A stretch of DNA of 64,000 nucleotides. Source: Parvularculaceae bacterium. GTDB taxonomy: Bacteria > Pseudomonadota > Alphaproteobacteria > Caulobacterales > Parvularculaceae. The notes below the pieces were generated by a model. The model was not told where the DNA came from, did no database searches, and saw only the letters and a list, made by a program, of their open reading frames with translations. Numbering within the stretch: position 1 is the stretch's first letter; every line of letters starts with the position of its first letter. Location of the stretch: the NCBI GenBank assembly GCA_021776475.1, contig JAJFFV010000006.1:558001-622000 (forward strand), written 5' to 3'. The translations under genes were made by a program, and so were the position numbers. Shown here in pieces: positions 39,952-48,199 of the stretch.

Positions 39952-40428
39952 ATGCCTGATTTGCCAGAAGGATATTCAATCAGATCTGCAACCAGTGCCG
40001 ACGGCGAGCCGGTGCGAAGGCTTGTGAACGCGATATTACAGGAATACGGCATTAATCCTGATCCGGAACACGCGGATAAAGGGCTGAAAGATATCGACGC
40101 ATCTTTCACAAATGGCAGGCTGGATTTGCTGTTTAATGAAGCAGATCGACTGACTGGAACGGTCGGTGTGCTGCAGATCGACAACTCTGTTTGTGAGCTG
40201 ACAAAAATGTTCCTCGATAAATGCGAACGAGGGCAGGGGTTGGGACGACTGCTGCTTGAGCGTGCGCTGGGGTTTGCCCGGCAAAATGGTTACCAAACAA
40301 TGCAGCTGGAAACGGACACGAAACTGATCGAAGCGATCGCGCTTTATAAACGCTACGGATTTGTTGAAAACGAAGCTGAAAGTGACGCAACCAAACGCTG
40401 CAACACGGTGATGCGTTTAACGCTTTAG
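39952..40428 (+). CDS. GNAT family N-acetyltransferase
   Basis: 158 residues of the GNAT fold. The acetyl-CoA loop is RGQGLGRLLLERALGFARQN, following the beta-4 strand ELTKMFLDK; the C-terminal YKRYGFVENEAE is also typical. Substrate unknown. It starts seven bases after eno and is probably cotranscribed with it. It separates eno from ftsB. Confidence 0.88.
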   Translation: MPDLPEGYSIRSATSADGEPVRRLVNAILQEYGINPDPEHADKGLKDIDASFTNGRLDLLFNEADRLTGTVGVLQIDNSVCELTKMFLDKCERGQGLGRLLLERALGFARQNGYQTMQLETDTKLIEAIALYKRYGFVENEAESDATKRCNTVMRLTL

Positions 40429-40476
40429 TAACCCTGATCATCCCACTTTAGGCCATAGTTGCCCCGACCGGTGTTC

Positions 40477-40815
40477 ATGATCAGCTTGCGCCATTTCCTC
40501 GTTAACACGTTCCTCCCGGCGATATGTGTCCTGGGCATTATCTATAATTTCCTCATCGCCCTGAACGGAGAAGAAGGGATCCGTGCAAGAGAGCTGGTCC
40601 GCGAAAAACTCGTCGAAAAACGGGTCGAACTTGCGGATGCTAAGGTTCAGCACAGCCAACTCGAAAACAGGGCCACCCTTCTCTCGTTGCGAACCCTCGA
40701 TGACGACATGCTCGATGAAAGCGCCCGCAAGATCTTGGGCTACGCCGCTGAGGACGAGTATGTCCTGTCGATGAATGAACTTGAGCGCCTAATAAGGCGA
40801 AAAAGCCCTCAATAG
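40477..40815 (+). CDS. ftsB: Cell division protein FtsB (septum formation initiator family)
   Basis: 112 residues from ATG 40477 (a TTG at 40459 is possible). One transmembrane helix (FLPAICVLGIIYNFLIAL) is followed by a periplasmic coiled coil (REKLVEKRVELADAKVQHSQ) and a short C-terminal part with DDMLDESARKILGYA, typical of alphaproteobacterial FtsB/DivIC. It would join FtsL and FtsQ in the divisome. Location between eno and pdhA supports the call. Confidence 0.88.
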   Translation: MISLRHFLVNTFLPAICVLGIIYNFLIALNGEEGIRARELVREKLVEKRVELADAKVQHSQLENRATLLSLRTLDDDMLDESARKILGYAAEDEYVLSMNELERLIRRKSPQ

Positions 40816-41005
40816 GTTAATATATTGAATTAAGTACATTACCTTAGATCGTACAAAAAGTCCGATTTCGTTACAGTATAATAAATTGCAGACATCCCTT
40901 CATAAATTACTTTAAGTTCCCTAAAAACTTCAGTTCTTTGTTCCCAATTCGGGCATATCGAGAGTATAGACTGTCCGAAGAGAGTAATTTTTCAGGGTGA
41001 CATCT

Positions 41006-42004
41006 ATGGCTTCAGCCGACGCGACCACAAAGAAAACCAACTTGTCAGCAACTAAGGAAGAGCTTCTTACCTATTACAGAGACATGCTTTTGATCCGCCG
41101 ATTCGAGGAAAAGGCTGGTCAGCTTTACGGCATGGGTCACATTGGTGGTTTTTGCCATTTGTATATCGGTCAAGAGGCCGTCGTGGTCGGTATGGAAGCC
41201 GTCAAACAGGAGGGAGACCAGGTAATTACCGGCTACCGCGACCACGGGCATATGTTGGCCTGTGGTATGGACCCGAAAGGTGTAATGGCCGAACTAACCG
41301 GTCGTGTGGGCGGCTTGTCCAAAGGCAAGGGTGGCTCAATGCACATGTTCTCGAGCGAAAAAAAATTCTACGGCGGCCATGGCATTGTCGGGGCCCAGAT
41401 ACCGCTGGGTGCCGGGCTCGCGTTTGCGAATAAGTATAAGAATAATGGAAAAGTCAGCCTCACCTATTTCGGTGATGGGGCCTCCAACCAGGGGCAGGTG
41501 TTTGAAGCGATGAACATGGCTCAGCTGTGGAAATTGCCGGTCATTTTCGTGATTGAGAATAATCACTATGCCATGGGGACCAGTGTCAAGCGCGCGCACT
41601 CAGAAACGCATTTGTATCGTCGAGGTGCCAGCTTCGGCATTCCTGGTTCAGAGGTCGACGGGATGGATATCTTGGCGGTGCGCGAGGCGGGGCGGGCAGC
41701 CATAGAGCACGCGCGCACCGGAAAAGGTCCCTTTGTACTTGAGATAAAAACCTATCGGTACCGCGGTCATTCTATGTCGGATCCAGCCAAGTACAGGACC
41801 CGGGAGGAGGTCGATCAGGTGCGTGAGCACTCCGACCCGATAAAAAAATGTGAGGCTTACATACTCGATGGGGGCCATGCGACAGTCGAAGATCTCAAGG
41901 CGATCGATAAGGAATTAAAGCAGATCATAAAAGAAGCCGCTGATTTCTCTCTCGAGAGCCCTGAGCCGCAACTTAGTGAGCTTTACACAGACATTTACGC
42001 ATAA
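41006..42004 (+). CDS. pdhA: Pyruvate dehydrogenase E1 component, alpha subunit
   Basis: Thiamine-diphosphate-dependent decarboxylation of pyruvate, as an alpha2-beta2 enzyme with PdhB. 332 residues from ATG 41006, which follows CAGGGTG. Motifs: LLIRRFEEKAGQLYGMGHIG, YRDHGHMLACGMDP, the GKGGSMHMF loop, and the ThDP motif GDGASNQGQVFEAMNMAQLW ending in VIENNHYAMGT. The phosphorylation-loop region YRYRGHSMSDPAKYRTREEV is present. A 190-base gap upstream, with a TATAAT at 40877-40882, probably holds its promoter. Confidence 0.97.
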   Translation: MASADATTKKTNLSATKEELLTYYRDMLLIRRFEEKAGQLYGMGHIGGFCHLYIGQEAVVVGMEAVKQEGDQVITGYRDHGHMLACGMDPKGVMAELTGRVGGLSKGKGGSMHMFSSEKKFYGGHGIVGAQIPLGAGLAFANKYKNNGKVSLTYFGDGASNQGQVFEAMNMAQLWKLPVIFVIENNHYAMGTSVKRAHSETHLYRRGASFGIPGSEVDGMDILAVREAGRAAIEHARTGKGPFVLEIKTYRYRGHSMSDPAKYRTREEVDQVREHSDPIKKCEAYILDGGHATVEDLKAIDKELKQIIKEAADFSLESPEPQLSELYTDIYA

Positions 42005-42079
42005 ACCCCTGTATCTGACTGTTGTTCCGGCTGTCCTTTGCGCGTGAGTTCTCTAAGATCTCTGCAAAAGGAGAACGCT

Positions 42080-42886
42080 ATGGCTGACGAACGCAACGCA
42101 TCATTCACAAAAAACCTAATGGCCGGAAAAGTCTGTTTTATGGCTGGTGCCACAAGCGGCATCAACCGGCAGATCGCGCGGCGATTTTGTCTGGAGGGCG
42201 CGATAGTTTATGTGATCAGCCGGAGTCTTGATAAAGTGACAGCAACTGTCGATGAATTGTCCAGTCTCGGGACCGAGGCAGCGGGCAAAAACGTCGATGT
42301 GCGGTCCTACCCGGATGTCGAGGAGGCGGTCGGGGATTGCATCGCGAAATTTGGCAAGATCGACATGGTGCTGGCGGGTCAGGCAGGAAATTTTCCCGCT
42401 GGCGCAGCGCAAATGTCGTCTAACGCGTTCAAATCTGTGATCGACATTGACCTCTTGGGAACATTCAATGTGTGCCGCGCAACTGTCGAGCACCTTAACA
42501 AGACCGACGGCAACATCATTGCGATTACCGCGCCGCAGGGCAGCTCTCCGTGGATGTATCAGTCCCACGTGTGTGCAGCGAAGGCGGGGGTGAACATGTT
42601 GATCAAATGCCTGGCACTGGAATGGGGCCCTTCAGGTATTCGCGTGAACGCTATTTCTCCGGGTCCAATCGACGATACAGAAGGGATGCGCCGTCTTGCG
42701 GGAAGCACCGAACAACTCAAGAAAACCAAAGACAGCTTAGCGCTCAGAGATCTTGGCGCCAAAGATGACATTGCAGATGCAGCTCTGTGGTTGTGCAGTT
42801 CTGCCGCACGTTACGTCACCGGCACTATTATTGAAGTGGAAGGTGGCACATCCCTGGGGGATGCTTCTGGCGCCCTCAAATTGTGA
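42080..42886 (+). CDS. Short-chain dehydrogenase, 2,4-dienoyl-CoA reductase-like
   Basis: 268 residues from ATG 42080, behind AAGGAG. The pattern QAGNFPAGAAQMSSNAFKSV, DIDLLGTFNV, AAKAGV, LALEWGPSGIRVNAISPGPI and TEGMRRLAG closely follows peroxisomal-type 2,4-dienoyl-CoA reductases, which reduce double bonds of polyunsaturated acyl-CoA with NADPH. As in that group there is no YxxxK; the lysine is K168. The nucleotide-binding glycine motif is AGATSGIN, with Asn29 where the last Gly is usual. It lies 75 bases after pdhA, inside the pyruvate dehydrogenase cluster, and before a strong terminator. Fatty-acid degradation is a fair guess; a link to PDH is not shown. Confidence 0.82.
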   Translation: MADERNASFTKNLMAGKVCFMAGATSGINRQIARRFCLEGAIVYVISRSLDKVTATVDELSSLGTEAAGKNVDVRSYPDVEEAVGDCIAKFGKIDMVLAGQAGNFPAGAAQMSSNAFKSVIDIDLLGTFNVCRATVEHLNKTDGNIIAITAPQGSSPWMYQSHVCAAKAGVNMLIKCLALEWGPSGIRVNAISPGPIDDTEGMRRLAGSTEQLKKTKDSLALRDLGAKDDIADAALWLCSSAARYVTGTIIEVEGGTSLGDASGALKL

Positions 42887-42893
42887 CCGAAAA

Positions 42894-43067
42894 ATGGAAC
42901 TCAACTTCCCAGAGTACAGTGAGTATCGGAAAGAACATGGCGTCGTGCGTCGCCCTGATCATGGTATCATTTTCTCAGTTTCAATTTCATCAGCGCCAAA
43001 ACAACAGATCCAGCACCGCAAGGCATTGAATTATGGTGATACTGGGATGACGATCCATTTTCTGTAG
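42894..43067 (+). CDS. Possible 57-residue small protein
   Basis: ATG 42894 is seven bases after the SDR stop. The product begins [20 protein letters not shown], is polar and basic, and has no helix predicted by eye to cross the membrane. The ribosome binding site is poor. It may be translated by coupling to the SDR gene, or be chance. It ends just before the terminator at 43096-43120. Confidence 0.25.
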   Translation: MELNFPEYSEYRKEHGVVRRPDHGIIFSVSISSAPKQQIQHRKALNYGDTGMTIHFL

Positions 43068-43095
43068 TTTGCATCCAGCAAACAAGCTGCTAATC

Positions 43096-43120
43096 AAAGC
43101 TCCCACAGGGAGCTTTTTTT
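43096..43120 (+). terminator. Intrinsic terminator between pdhA-SDR and pdhB
   Basis: AAAGCTCCC (43096-43104), loop ACA, GGGAGCTTT (43108-43116) and a T-run through 43120. The GC-rich stem makes this one of the strongest terminators here. A smaller inverted repeat, TTTGC/GCAAA (43068-43082), sits just upstream. Only 38 bases separate the T-run from the pdhB start. Confidence 0.87.
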
Positions 43121-43158
43121 CCTCCAAGTTCTACGGAAATCTACATAAGAGGCCAATT

Positions 43159-44532
43159 ATGCCCACACCATTCCTCATGCCTGCTCTTTCTCCAACAATG
43201 GAAGAAGGCACACTTTCCAAGTGGCTAGTAAAGGAAGGGGATACTGTAAGTTCCGGGGATATTATTGCAGAAATTGAGACCGACAAGGCGACGATGGAAG
43301 TGGAAGCCGTGGATGAAGGCACGATCGGAAAGATCGTCGTTCAGGAGGGGACGGAGAACGTAAAGGTCAACGATACCATTGCGATCATCCTTGATGACGG
43401 TGAGAATGCTAATGACATTGATGCTGCATCGATGAGCGCTGCCACCTCGGCACCTGAAATTCCTGGTAATATGCCCGCGGCCCAACCAACCATGGCAACC
43501 AAGCCATCTTTTGTGTCGGTTCCCGATATCGAAATTCCAGACGGAACACAAATGGTCGAAACAGTTGTTCGGGACGCTCTTCGTGATGCGATGGCGGAAG
43601 AAATGCGCCGTGATGAGGATGTCTTCGTGATGGGTGAAGAGGTCGCCGAGTATCAAGGTGCCTACAAGGTAACCCGGGACCTGCTACAGGAATTTGGTGA
43701 ACAACGCGTTGTCGATACGCCGATTACAGAATATGGGTTCGCTGGTCTGGGTGTTGGCGCCGGTTTCGCCGGCCTGAAGCCCATTGTGGAGTTTATGACC
43801 TGGAATTTCGCCATGCAGGCGATTGATCATGTCATAAACTCAGCCGCAAAAACCCGGTATATGTCTGGCGGTCAGATGGGATGTCAGATCGTTTTTCGCG
43901 GTCCAAACGCGGCTGCATCGCGTGTGGGTGCACAGCACAGCCAGGATTATTCCGCCTGGTATGGCAACGTGCCCGGGCTGATCGTAATTGCGCCTTACAG
44001 CGCTGCTGATTGCAAGGGATTACTTAAAGCTGCAATCCGTAATCCAAATCCCGTCGTATTTCTTGAACACGAGCTGTTATATGGCGACAAGGGCGACGTT
44101 CCAGACATGGATGATTTCGTATTGCCGATCGGCAAGGCAAAAGTTGTCCGGGACGGATCTGATGTGACAATCTCAACTCACTCACGAGGCGTCTTTTTCG
44201 CTCTTGCTGCTGCTGAAATTCTTGCTGACGAGGGAATTTCGGCGGAAGTTGTCGATCTAAGAACACTCAGGCCACTGGATGCAGAGACGGTCATTAACTC
44301 GGTCAAGAAAACAAACCGTCTCGTCACCGTGGAAGAAGGATGGGCACCGTTTGGGGTTGGCTCTGAAATCGGCTGGCAAGTAACACAGCACGCGTTTGAC
44401 TACCTCGATGCGCCACCTATGCGTGTGACGCAGGAAGACACGCCCCTTCCTTATGCTGCTAACCTGGAAGCGTTGAGCCTGCCAAACGCAGAGAAGGTTG
44501 TAGCTGCGGTGAAGTCGGTTATGTACCTATAA
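43159..44532 (+). CDS. pdhB: Pyruvate dehydrogenase E1 component, beta subunit, with N-terminal lipoyl domain
   Basis: 457 residues from ATG 43159, behind AGAGG. Residues 1-80 are a lipoyl domain ([20 protein letters not shown]) with the lipoylated lysine K43 in [12 protein letters not shown] linker of about 50 residues rich in Ala, Pro and Ser follows. The E1-beta fold begins near residue 140 ([20 protein letters not shown]) with [37 protein letters not shown] and [19 protein letters not shown] lipoyl domain on E1-beta is characteristic of alphaproteobacterial PdhB. The lipoyl domain is nearly the same as that of PdhC at 45.9 kb. Confidence 0.97.
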   Translation: MPTPFLMPALSPTMEEGTLSKWLVKEGDTVSSGDIIAEIETDKATMEVEAVDEGTIGKIVVQEGTENVKVNDTIAIILDDGENANDIDAASMSAATSAPEIPGNMPAAQPTMATKPSFVSVPDIEIPDGTQMVETVVRDALRDAMAEEMRRDEDVFVMGEEVAEYQGAYKVTRDLLQEFGEQRVVDTPITEYGFAGLGVGAGFAGLKPIVEFMTWNFAMQAIDHVINSAAKTRYMSGGQMGCQIVFRGPNAAASRVGAQHSQDYSAWYGNVPGLIVIAPYSAADCKGLLKAAIRNPNPVVFLEHELLYGDKGDVPDMDDFVLPIGKAKVVRDGSDVTISTHSRGVFFALAAAEILADEGISAEVVDLRTLRPLDAETVINSVKKTNRLVTVEEGWAPFGVGSEIGWQVTQHAFDYLDAPPMRVTQEDTPLPYAANLEALSLPNAEKVVAAVKSVMYL

Positions 44533-44591
44533 CGGCGCTCGCGTCGTCATATTTGCCATGTTATGTTTGGTAAGCGCAGGGAGGTGGGGTC

Positions 44592-45794
44592 ATGGCGTTG
44601 ATCAGAATTATTATTGTTTTACTGGTTGTAACATTCGCTGGCTTGGTCTGGGTTAAACCTGACTTGCTGATCCGGTTGATTGACCCTGCGGCTGAGAAGT
44701 CCAAAGCTTGGCTCGAACAAAGAGCTGAGCAGAAAAATACCCAGGATACCGCTGAAAAAAAAACAACCGAAACAACGATCGAATCAGCCAGTGAAAGGTC
44801 TGGGAAAAACCCAGTTGTGCCAGACGAGCAGCCTGACCTACCGGTCGTGGAGCCGGCCATTGATGAAGACGCTGGTTCGACTGGATTTTTGCCCGGTCCC
44901 GATATACCTCAGGAAGTTCTGATCGATGCGCCTGAACTGCCGGGTAGTTTGCGCGAGGCGGGGTTTATTACAAATCATTCGACGAAACCCGATATTCCCA
45001 AGGTGGTCTCGGTCACCCCTGAAAATACCGAACTGTCGCGATCGCAGATACAGGCGATTGTCGGCGGGGTCGAAGAGGATATTGTAGAAGTACCCTGGCT
45101 TGTTGGCCTGCAGATTTACACTGAAATTGTATACCAGGGTGCCTTGGCTACGGCGGTTGAGATATGCGGTGGCGGCGTTTACGCTGATCGCTGGATTGTC
45201 ACTGCTGCGCATTGTGTTGAAGGCGACTATAACGAAATTGAGATTATAGCCGGCAGCAGCAGCCTGACCAGCGACAAAGCGGTGCGCAGGGTATCCCAAC
45301 GTACATTCATTCATGCCGGTTACGAGCGGGATGTGTTGCGCGAAGATATAGCCCTGATTGAGCTCAGTGAGCCGCTGCCAGGTTTTATCCCCATCGCCCC
45401 ATGGCCCACCGATGACCAAGCACTGCTAATCCCTGCCGTTACAAAAGTGACCGGCAGGGGGTTTGGCGTCACTGAAAGTGGCATGGCCGCTGAATCGCTC
45501 AAGAAAGTGGAATTGGAAGTTCAAGAATCAACGTTGCGCGTAATCCGGGTAGCAGATGGCGACGGACGCGTTCAGGGCATTTGTCAGGGAGACAGCGGCA
45601 CGCCCGTAACCGGTACTGTTGACGGTCAGACTTTTGTCGTGGGGATGGTTTCATTTACTGAGGCTGTCGCTGGTGCGAATAATTGTTCAACGCCCGGTTT
45701 TGTCGCCGGATTGGTAAGTCTCGAAGGCTACATTGATGATATTAAGAGTCTGGTAAATCTCTGTACAGCCGAACCGGCAAAATGTGATAGCTGA
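44592..45794 (+). CDS. Membrane-anchored trypsin-like serine protease
   Basis: 400 residues. ATG 44592 follows GGGAGG. An N-terminal signal anchor (IRIIIVLLVVTFAGLVWV, residues 4-21) leads to about 130 residues of acidic, Pro-rich linker, then a chymotrypsin-fold (S1) domain starting IVGGVEEDIVEVPWLVGLQI. The triad is complete: H207 in WIVTAAHCVEGD, D252 in REDIALIELSE and S335 in GICQGDSGTP, with Thr where Gly is usual in GDSGGP. Cys192-Cys208 probably form the standard disulfide beside the histidine. It should act in the periplasm. It lies between pdhB and pdhC, 59 and 69 bases away, with no known link to either. Confidence 0.88.
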   Translation: MALIRIIIVLLVVTFAGLVWVKPDLLIRLIDPAAEKSKAWLEQRAEQKNTQDTAEKKTTETTIESASERSGKNPVVPDEQPDLPVVEPAIDEDAGSTGFLPGPDIPQEVLIDAPELPGSLREAGFITNHSTKPDIPKVVSVTPENTELSRSQIQAIVGGVEEDIVEVPWLVGLQIYTEIVYQGALATAVEICGGGVYADRWIVTAAHCVEGDYNEIEIIAGSSSLTSDKAVRRVSQRTFIHAGYERDVLREDIALIELSEPLPGFIPIAPWPTDDQALLIPAVTKVTGRGFGVTESGMAAESLKKVELEVQESTLRVIRVADGDGRVQGICQGDSGTPVTGTVDGQTFVVGMVSFTEAVAGANNCSTPGFVAGLVSLEGYIDDIKSLVNLCTAEPAKCDS

Positions 45795-45863
45795 TTTAGG
45801 CTTGCACGCAACTTTTACGACGTTAATGTCCGCTCGCAATGATGCCAAACGGAGAGTAGGCCG

Positions 45864-47168
45864 ATGCCAACACCTATATTGATGCCCGCACTGTCGCCTA
45901 CGATGGAAGAGGGCACTTTGGCCAAATGGCTCGTCGAGGAAGGAGATGAAGTTTCTTCTGGGGACATAATTGCCGAGATCGAAACAGATAAGGCCACTAT
46001 GGAAGTCGAGGCTGTTGACGAAGGAAGGGTCGGCAAAATTCTGATAGGCGAGGGTACCGAAGGGGTAAAAGTCAACGCGATGATTGCTGTTTTGCTCGAA
46101 GAGGGTGAAACAGATTCAGATATCGACGAGGCAAGTTTTGCAAGCGCCGCTGACTCATCGACTTCTCCAACACCAACAGTTGAAGAGCCGACGCAAGCGT
46201 CAAAACCAAATGGGGCAGCGTCTGGTACCACCCAGGCCCCTGTGCAAAAAACGGCTGCCGGCCGGGTCTTTGCGTCTCCCTTGGCAAAAAGGCTGGCAAA
46301 AAACGAAGGCATGGATTTGTCCCTGGTCAAGGGCTCTGGACCGCACGGACGAATTGTCAAACGAGATGTTGAGAGGGCTCTGAAAGACGGAACTGCAGCG
46401 TCCGCGCCTGCAGCTGCGTTTATGCCGAGCGCAGCTCAGATTGATTCCCGACTTTATCCGGCCGACAGCTACGAAGCGATCAAGAACGACGGCATGCGCA
46501 AAGTCATCGCCAAGCGCCTGACCCAAAGCTTCAATGGCGAAGTTCCACACTTTCCGCTGATGGTCGATTGTGAGCTTGATGGCCTTTTGGCGGCGAGAGC
46601 AAAGATCAACGCTTTGGCACCCCCAAAAGGCGAGGATGGTTTCTTCAAGGTATCGGTTAACGACTTTATTATCAAAGCGTCTGCGATGGCGTTAATCAAA
46701 GTGCCTGCGGCGAATGCCTCTTATTCAGACGAAGCGATCCTTCGCCACAAACATGCAGATATTGGCGTCGCGGTTGCAATAGATGGTGGTCTGATAACGC
46801 CCATCGTATGGAAAGCAGAAGAAAAAGGTCTAGCGCAAATATCCAGTGAAATCAAGGATATGGCGGGAAGAGCTAAATCCAAAAAGCTGAAGCCGGAAGA
46901 GTATCAAGGGGGCACATTCTCCGTTTCAAATCTTGGCATGTTTGGGATCAAGAGCTTCGCATCGATTGTGAATCAGCCTCATGGCGCGATCATGTCAGTC
47001 GGCGCCGGCGAACAAAGGCCAGTGGTCAAAAACGGTCAGTTGGCAATTGCCACGGTGATGACGATAACGCTCACGTGTGATCATAGGGTCGTTGATGGAT
47101 CGGTCGGTGCGGAATTCCTCGGCGCGTTTAAACAATTCATAGAAGAGCCGTCGGCGATGCTACTCTAG
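45864..47168 (+). CDS. pdhC: Pyruvate dehydrogenase E2 component (dihydrolipoamide acetyltransferase)
   Basis: Core of the pyruvate dehydrogenase complex; passes acetyl from lipoamide to CoA. 434 residues in three domains: one lipoyl domain ([21 protein letters not shown]43 lipoylated), an Ala/Pro linker, the peripheral-subunit-binding domain ([20 protein letters not shown], then [15 protein letters not shown], about residues 133-170), and the catalytic domain with [20 protein letters not shown] and the active-site [14 protein letters not shown]. The stop overlaps the antisense dehalogenase gene by four bases. Confidence 0.97.
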   Translation: MPTPILMPALSPTMEEGTLAKWLVEEGDEVSSGDIIAEIETDKATMEVEAVDEGRVGKILIGEGTEGVKVNAMIAVLLEEGETDSDIDEASFASAADSSTSPTPTVEEPTQASKPNGAASGTTQAPVQKTAAGRVFASPLAKRLAKNEGMDLSLVKGSGPHGRIVKRDVERALKDGTAASAPAAAFMPSAAQIDSRLYPADSYEAIKNDGMRKVIAKRLTQSFNGEVPHFPLMVDCELDGLLAARAKINALAPPKGEDGFFKVSVNDFIIKASAMALIKVPAANASYSDEAILRHKHADIGVAVAIDGGLITPIVWKAEEKGLAQISSEIKDMAGRAKSKKLKPEEYQGGTFSVSNLGMFGIKSFASIVNQPHGAIMSVGAGEQRPVVKNGQLAIATVMTITLTCDHRVVDGSVGAEFLGAFKQFIEEPSAMLL

Positions 47169-48067
47169 ACCAGATTAAAATGCTTGAGGGCTTTCCGAGC
47201 AATAGGACCACCCCATTCCTGGACAAAATGACCGGCCTCTTTGACGACCAGAGGCTCCGGGCAGTTTCGAATAACGCTTCGCAAGTGCAGCATCATTTCA
47301 GGGGTCATAACCGGATCCTGAGCCCCGATAACCATGAAACTATCGCCGGACCATTGCTCTGACAGGAACGTGAGCGCTTGCTTGCTTGTATCTATGCCAG
47401 CCATGCCGGGTTCATTCATCACAAGATTCGGGAAACGTCGGATGGCCGCTTTATAGGAGGCATCCGGAAAGGGCGCATCATACGCTGCTGCTTCTTCATC
47501 AGAAAGATCTGATTTCGCCCGCTGAAACAGCGGTGCTAATTGCAAGTCGTACTGCGAGTTGGAATACGCTTGCCAGGCTGCGAATCCAGACGGAGTTCCG
47601 GTGCCAACCGGCAAGCCAGTATTCATGACGATCATCCTTGTAAAAACATCAGGATAATCCATCGGCAGGGTAAGACCGAACAGGCCGCCCCAGTCCTGGC
47701 AAACAAGGCAGACATTTTTGAGGTCCATCTGATCAAGAAATGCAGTCAGACTGTCTCGATGAAAATGATAGTAGTGGGTGTCTTCGTTGACTGGTTTATC
47801 GGAACGACCAAAACCGAACATGTCCGGCGCTACCACACGGTGTCCGGCATCAGTAAAAACCGGGATCATGAAACGGAAAAGATAACTCCAGCTGGGATTT
47901 CCATGCAGGCAGAGGAAGGTGACCTGCGCATCTTTTGGTCCCGTGTCGATGTAGTGCATTCGAAGCCCGTCGTAACCCGGAAGATCCGCTACGTAGTTTG
48001 GCACATAGGGCCAGTTTATAAGGTTGTGAAAACGAGCATCGGAGGTGCGAAGAGCATCTACGGGCAT
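47165..48067 (-). CDS. Haloalkane dehalogenase
   Basis: Hydrolyses carbon-halogen bonds of haloalkanes to alcohol and halide. 300 residues from ATG 48067, which follows AAGGAG by six bases. The alpha/beta-hydrolase core has [27 protein letters not shown] and the nucleophile elbow VCQDWGG, giving nucleophile D125 (Asp, not Ser) with halide-binding W126. The acid is D251 (GAQDPVMTP) and the base H280 ([10 protein letters not shown]). W165 in FAAWQAY is a candidate second halide tryptophan, which would place it near the DhlA-type subfamily. It lies antisense between pdhC and lpd. Substrate is not predictable; many marine members act on small brominated compounds. Confidence 0.88.
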   Translation of the reverse strand: MPVDALRTSDARFHNLINWPYVPNYVADLPGYDGLRMHYIDTGPKDAQVTFLCLHGNPSWSYLFRFMIPVFTDAGHRVVAPDMFGFGRSDKPVNEDTHYYHFHRDSLTAFLDQMDLKNVCLVCQDWGGLFGLTLPMDYPDVFTRMIVMNTGLPVGTGTPSGFAAWQAYSNSQYDLQLAPLFQRAKSDLSDEEAAAYDAPFPDASYKAAIRRFPNLVMNEPGMAGIDTSKQALTFLSEQWSGDSFMVIGAQDPVMTPEMMLHLRSVIRNCPEPLVVKEAGHFVQEWGGPIARKALKHFNLV

Positions 48068-48146
48068 ATCAGTCTCCTTATCGACAGACAAATCTTGCGC
48101 CCTCATTTCTTTGTCGGCAAAGCCTTTCAGCAGCTTGACTAAAACT

Positions 48147-48174
48147 TTGACCCGAAAGGCTCTCTATCTATAAG
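48147..48174 (+). promoter_or_regulatory. Candidate sigma-70 promoter of lpd
   Basis: TTGACC at 48147-48152 and TATAAG at 48169-48174 are 16 bases apart, 26 bases before the lpd ATG. Both hexamers match the consensus at five of six positions. It fits the need for a separate promoter, because the gene before lpd is on the other strand. Confidence 0.55.
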
Positions 48175-48199
48175 AAGGCTGAACAAGAAGGAGAGAGTA

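Noticed and set aside
40877-40882. TATAAT upstream of pdhA as a full promoter
   Set aside because: The -10 is perfect but I find no acceptable -35 hexamer at 15-19 bases, so it is noted only in the pdhA entry.
47540-48142. 200-codon + strand frame over the dehalogenase gene
   Set aside because: The - strand frame encodes a complete catalytic triad in order; this one encodes nothing recognisable.
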